Source of the DNA: Selaginella moellendorffii
Taxonomy: Eukaryota > Streptophyta > Lycopodiopsida > Selaginellales > Selaginellaceae
DNA: 64,000 bases
NCBI RefSeq assembly: GCF_000143415.4
Contig: NW_003314285.1
Span: 334,896-398,895, forward strand
Direction: 5' to 3'
Below the pieces are notes generated by a model, which did no database searches, was not told where the DNA came from, and saw only the letters and a list, made by a program, of their open reading frames with translations. The position numbers and the translations under genes are program-made. Positions 61,076-64,000 of the stretch are shown in pieces; the first letter of the stretch is position 1; each line of letters begins with the position of its first letter.

Positions 61076-61536
61076 CTATCCTAGTGGCAATGTTGGCAAA
61101 CACGGCCATGGGCAGAAAAAGGACTTGGTGGGGACTATAAAAGGGATATTGGGGAAGGATGTTCCCCATGTCTACGGGCATCTTAAAGATGCTAAAGAGT
61201 GGATCTTGGATGGTCACTCCTGGATGGATGGCCCAATCCTTGAGAGACGGGATTGTGATGCAAGTGGTGTTGGACCACTAGTGTAACCAAGGTGAAGGGG
61301 CATGGCCTTAGCGTAACGGGCTAGTATGTTGGTGGTACTTTGGGGTGTCAGTCTTGGGACCGGGCACGTGGAGCACTTGGATTAAGTGTAAGGGATGACT
61401 GGCATGGATGCCATTCTCGGGGCTAGCAAGTCCCAAGTCCTGGATTAGACTTAAGGAGGTTGTGAATGAGACTCCTTCAAGTGGTCAGAAGTGTGGTTAA
61501 GTGACTAAAGTAGAATGGAAAAATTAGTCACTTACA

Positions 61537-63984
61537 ATTTAGTATCAATGCTGTTCCTTAGTTTGACTTTTATTGGTGCTCAAGTATATCACCACTGGTG
61601 TTAGCATCGGAAGGTCCTAGAAGTGGGCTTATTTGTGAGGAGTAGCAAGTCGGGAAGACATGGCTCTCCACTACAGTTTATGTGTGAACTAGTAGGTGAG
61701 GTGGTGGATAGAAAAGGGCCAATAATGGAACGACTTTAGGATCTTGGGAACAATATAAGGTTTTCCTTAAAGAGTTGAGGATGTGATCCAGATGAACGTT
61801 TGACTTAGCAAACTGGCTAATGTAGTTGTGGTAAATAACTATAGTTGGGATAATGGGAAAAATAAAGACGCCAAAACCATAAAGGAGTCACAAGATTATC
61901 CTCATATAGTTAAGGTTGATGCTAATGAATTTGATACTAGAATTAATGACCATGGAAGGTCAAATACAGAAGAGGACACAAGTCCTTGAAATGGTAGCCG
62001 AGGCTACCCTTGATAAATGCTAGAACAACCCAAGGAGTTAGGGGTGTACTTAAAGGTTGAGTTGGTATTCTCATCACATGGACAAGTAATCCAAAGGGGC
62101 AAAGGTTGCCCCAGGGAATAACATCAAGTGTTGGAGTAACATTTGCAAAGATGGTTCTTGTGAGTATGACATGAATACAAGAAGTTGTATTCTAGCAAGC
62201 TAGCACCTCAAATAGAACATTATGGGTCATTAGATTTTAAAGTCCAAAAATGCTAAATGACTCAAGTAGAATCAAGGAATGGTCTTAAGGGATTGCTAAA
62301 AGCATTTGGACTGAGGTGTGTTATGCCCCACAAAGGTTAAGGAGGATCATAGAATCCAAGTATGAGAACAGTGAGTATCTCATTGATGGCGGAATGAGCC
62401 ATACTAAAGTTGTAGGGAAGGTGTTCCCAAAAGAAAACAACTTTGACACAAAGTTGTGAGTAAACTCTATGGTGCAATGCTAATGGATAATTAACATGAG
62501 AAAGAACTGTATTGGTCTTGGCAAGGACCTAGACACAAGTAAGAAGTGTCATAAAGGTAGGTTTATGGAGCTGATGGTGTGGAGACACCAAATGTGCCAA
62601 GGCGTGATGCCTTAAGGTGAGTTGGTGGGTTCACAAGAACCCCTTCCCAAAGGAATCCTAATGGAAATGGGAATGGCATAGCCTATGCTGGAAGGCATGT
62701 AATTGGAGTGTGGTGACCCAGATAATGATGGAGGTGTGAAAGCACTAGTAATGAGTTGTAGGACTTGACAACTATGAGGCAACTAAACAAAAGGTGCAAA
62801 ATAATTAGTTAAACTGGTAGCAGGTAGCTACCCAAGACTTCTTAATGGTATAAAGAAGTTAGATATACCCTTATAGGGGGATAAATTGCTTATATGCTAA
62901 TATAATAAGTCAATGTCGTAAAAGGAAATGCTCATTAGCAAAGATGCCATCATTGGGACACCCAAACACTCTAGAACACTAGGAGGTGTTGTTTGATGTT
63001 GCGAGGGCAATAAATAAGGCCTAAAGGACTAAGTCCTTAGCGAATGATGGATAGAAAGTACTATCTAAATGTCCAAGGTTGCGAAGACAGGAGAAGCCTA
63101 TCTACCCAAATTAAACAAAGCAAAAAATGGAATTTTAGCAAGGCTAGTGATGGGTATATAAAGGCCCATATGTAGCAACATTAATCCTGGTGTGTGGGAT
63201 TATAAGGTGAGCATACCCGGATTGAGGAACCACTCCCTAGGCTATTGGGTAGGTTCATCCCCAAGAATACTTACTAAGGCATGGTAGAAAGTGCAAAGCC
63301 ATTCTCCTAGTTTAGAGGCGAATAACCGAAGAAAATGTGTGAGGCCAAAAGCAAGTAGTAAAGGGATAGAACCAAACCATAGGAATCGAAAAGCATAACC
63401 AAGGGTGGTTATGTCAGTTGGGAGTGGAGAATCAAATAGGTGCTCGAGCATGTTGTTATTAGCAACTGTGGTGTCATGAAGAGTCTAAAGCATAGAATTG
63501 TCCATGCTAGACTATATGACAATTAGAAAGCTTGCAAAAGGAGAAGCTTTAGCAAGCTAAGGGACAGAGTTCTTTCAAAGTTCCTAAAGACAATTCTAGG
63601 TAGTGTACTACCTAGAAAGCCAAGTGTAAATGGTTTATAAAATATGCAAAATCAAACTGGCACAGCAAAAACGTGGTCTTGAAGCTTGCCATAAGGCAAT
63701 GCTATCAAGGTTAGGGAAGTAGTTCCCGAGTGTTCAAAAGGATGACTTTGAACGAAAGTCGATGGTCAAAGACTTTCACACTTATGCATGAAACCATGTT
63801 ACATTGGTTAGATGACTTGCTAAGCGAGAGTGGCAAGTCAGGGGAACGAATCCCCTAATTGAAGGTGCTAACTTCAAAAGGGATAGCTCATGGGGCCAAG
63901 CATGGAGGAGTCCATGCATGATTATAAACTTGTCAAGTGAGAGGACTTGGCAATTTGGAAGGACTAGGTTCCTAAGCTATGATC
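61537..63984 (+). other. Interior of family B element, no open frame
   Basis: Begins with the primer-site-like sequence and continues as A/G-rich DNA without gag or pol frames. Short frames such as the one at 63242-63451 on the minus strand show no family features. It is probably a long non-coding or very decayed interior. Confidence 0.5.
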
Positions 63985-64000
63985 TGTAGCGCATTTTGGA
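63985..64000 (-). mobile_element. TRIM LTR end, cut by window edge
   Basis: TGTAGCGCATTTTGGA matches the first bases of the TRIM LTR on the plus strand. The rest of the copy lies beyond the window. Confidence 0.65.

Larger units (their letters stand above)
59494..61536 (+). mobile_element. Family B LTR retroelement, 5' LTR (with nested TRIM)
   Basis: Begins TGTGGGACATAAATCCCTAA and ends CACTTACA; about 1.47 kb without the TRIM inserted at 60510. It aligns in reverse with the solo LTR at 19054-20699. The sequence right after it, ATTTAGTATCAATGCTG, resembles an initiator-Met primer site (TTTGGTATCAGAGC). It is therefore read as the 5' LTR of a plus-strand element that leaves the window. Confidence 0.82.

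Overview
The window is nuclear DNA of a land plant. The best fit is a lycophyte such as Selaginella moellendorffii. This rests on introns of about 40-70 bp with clean GT/AG ends, a class III peroxidase, a zinc alcohol dehydrogenase and a plant C2H2 protein with such introns, PPR debris, and a nested mass of retroelements. The species is an inference; no search was possible.

Only three genes look intact: a secreted class III peroxidase (8481-9567, minus), a ten-exon alcohol dehydrogenase (40500-42257, minus) and a C2H2 zinc-finger protein (42453-43777, minus). Most of the rest is mobile DNA in different stages of decay.

Layout. 1-4140: part of a long terminal repeat (family A), a broken MULE transposase holding an intact 702-bp TRIM element, and a PPR pseudogene. 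4140-11028 and 32452-39348 are the arms of a large inverted duplication, each with a peroxidase gene, a peroxidase fragment fused to a mitochondrial-type ABC transporter remnant, and a dead gypsy pol. The left peroxidase is intact; the right one carries two frameshifts. 11-18 kb: a small unknown gene remnant and a decayed gene with a ParB-like domain followed by a DNA-methyltransferase-like region. 18-23 kb: a MULE transposase split by a solo LTR (family B). 23.4-32.5 kb: a gypsy pol remnant and a family A LTR element whose inner region contains a 5S-rRNA-like fragment. 39.6-44.7 kb: the gene-rich island. 46.5-59.5 kb: a family A LTR split by a 12,373-bp DNA element. 59.5-64 kb: a family B LTR element with another TRIM nested in its LTR.

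The main find is the element at 46850-59222. It has 24-bp terminal inverted repeats (23 of 24 match) and a 4-bp target duplication (ATTT), and removing it restores the family A LTR. It carries two divergent genes. One is a 1,030-codon transposase-like gene that resembles the DUF7869 family. The other is an eleven-exon, 1,671-codon gene that joins a ParB-like domain, a degenerate methyltransferase-like fold, an acidic tract and an FCP/NIF-type phosphatase domain. A family of about 17 palindromic 22-mers is scattered only inside this element; several make up most of its 38-54 bp introns. A second ParB/methyltransferase-like gene at 13-16.5 kb suggests another relative of this system. The decayed genes share a lesion pattern: nearly all premature stops are CAG to TAG or CGA to TGA, as expected from deamination of methylated CHG and CG sites.
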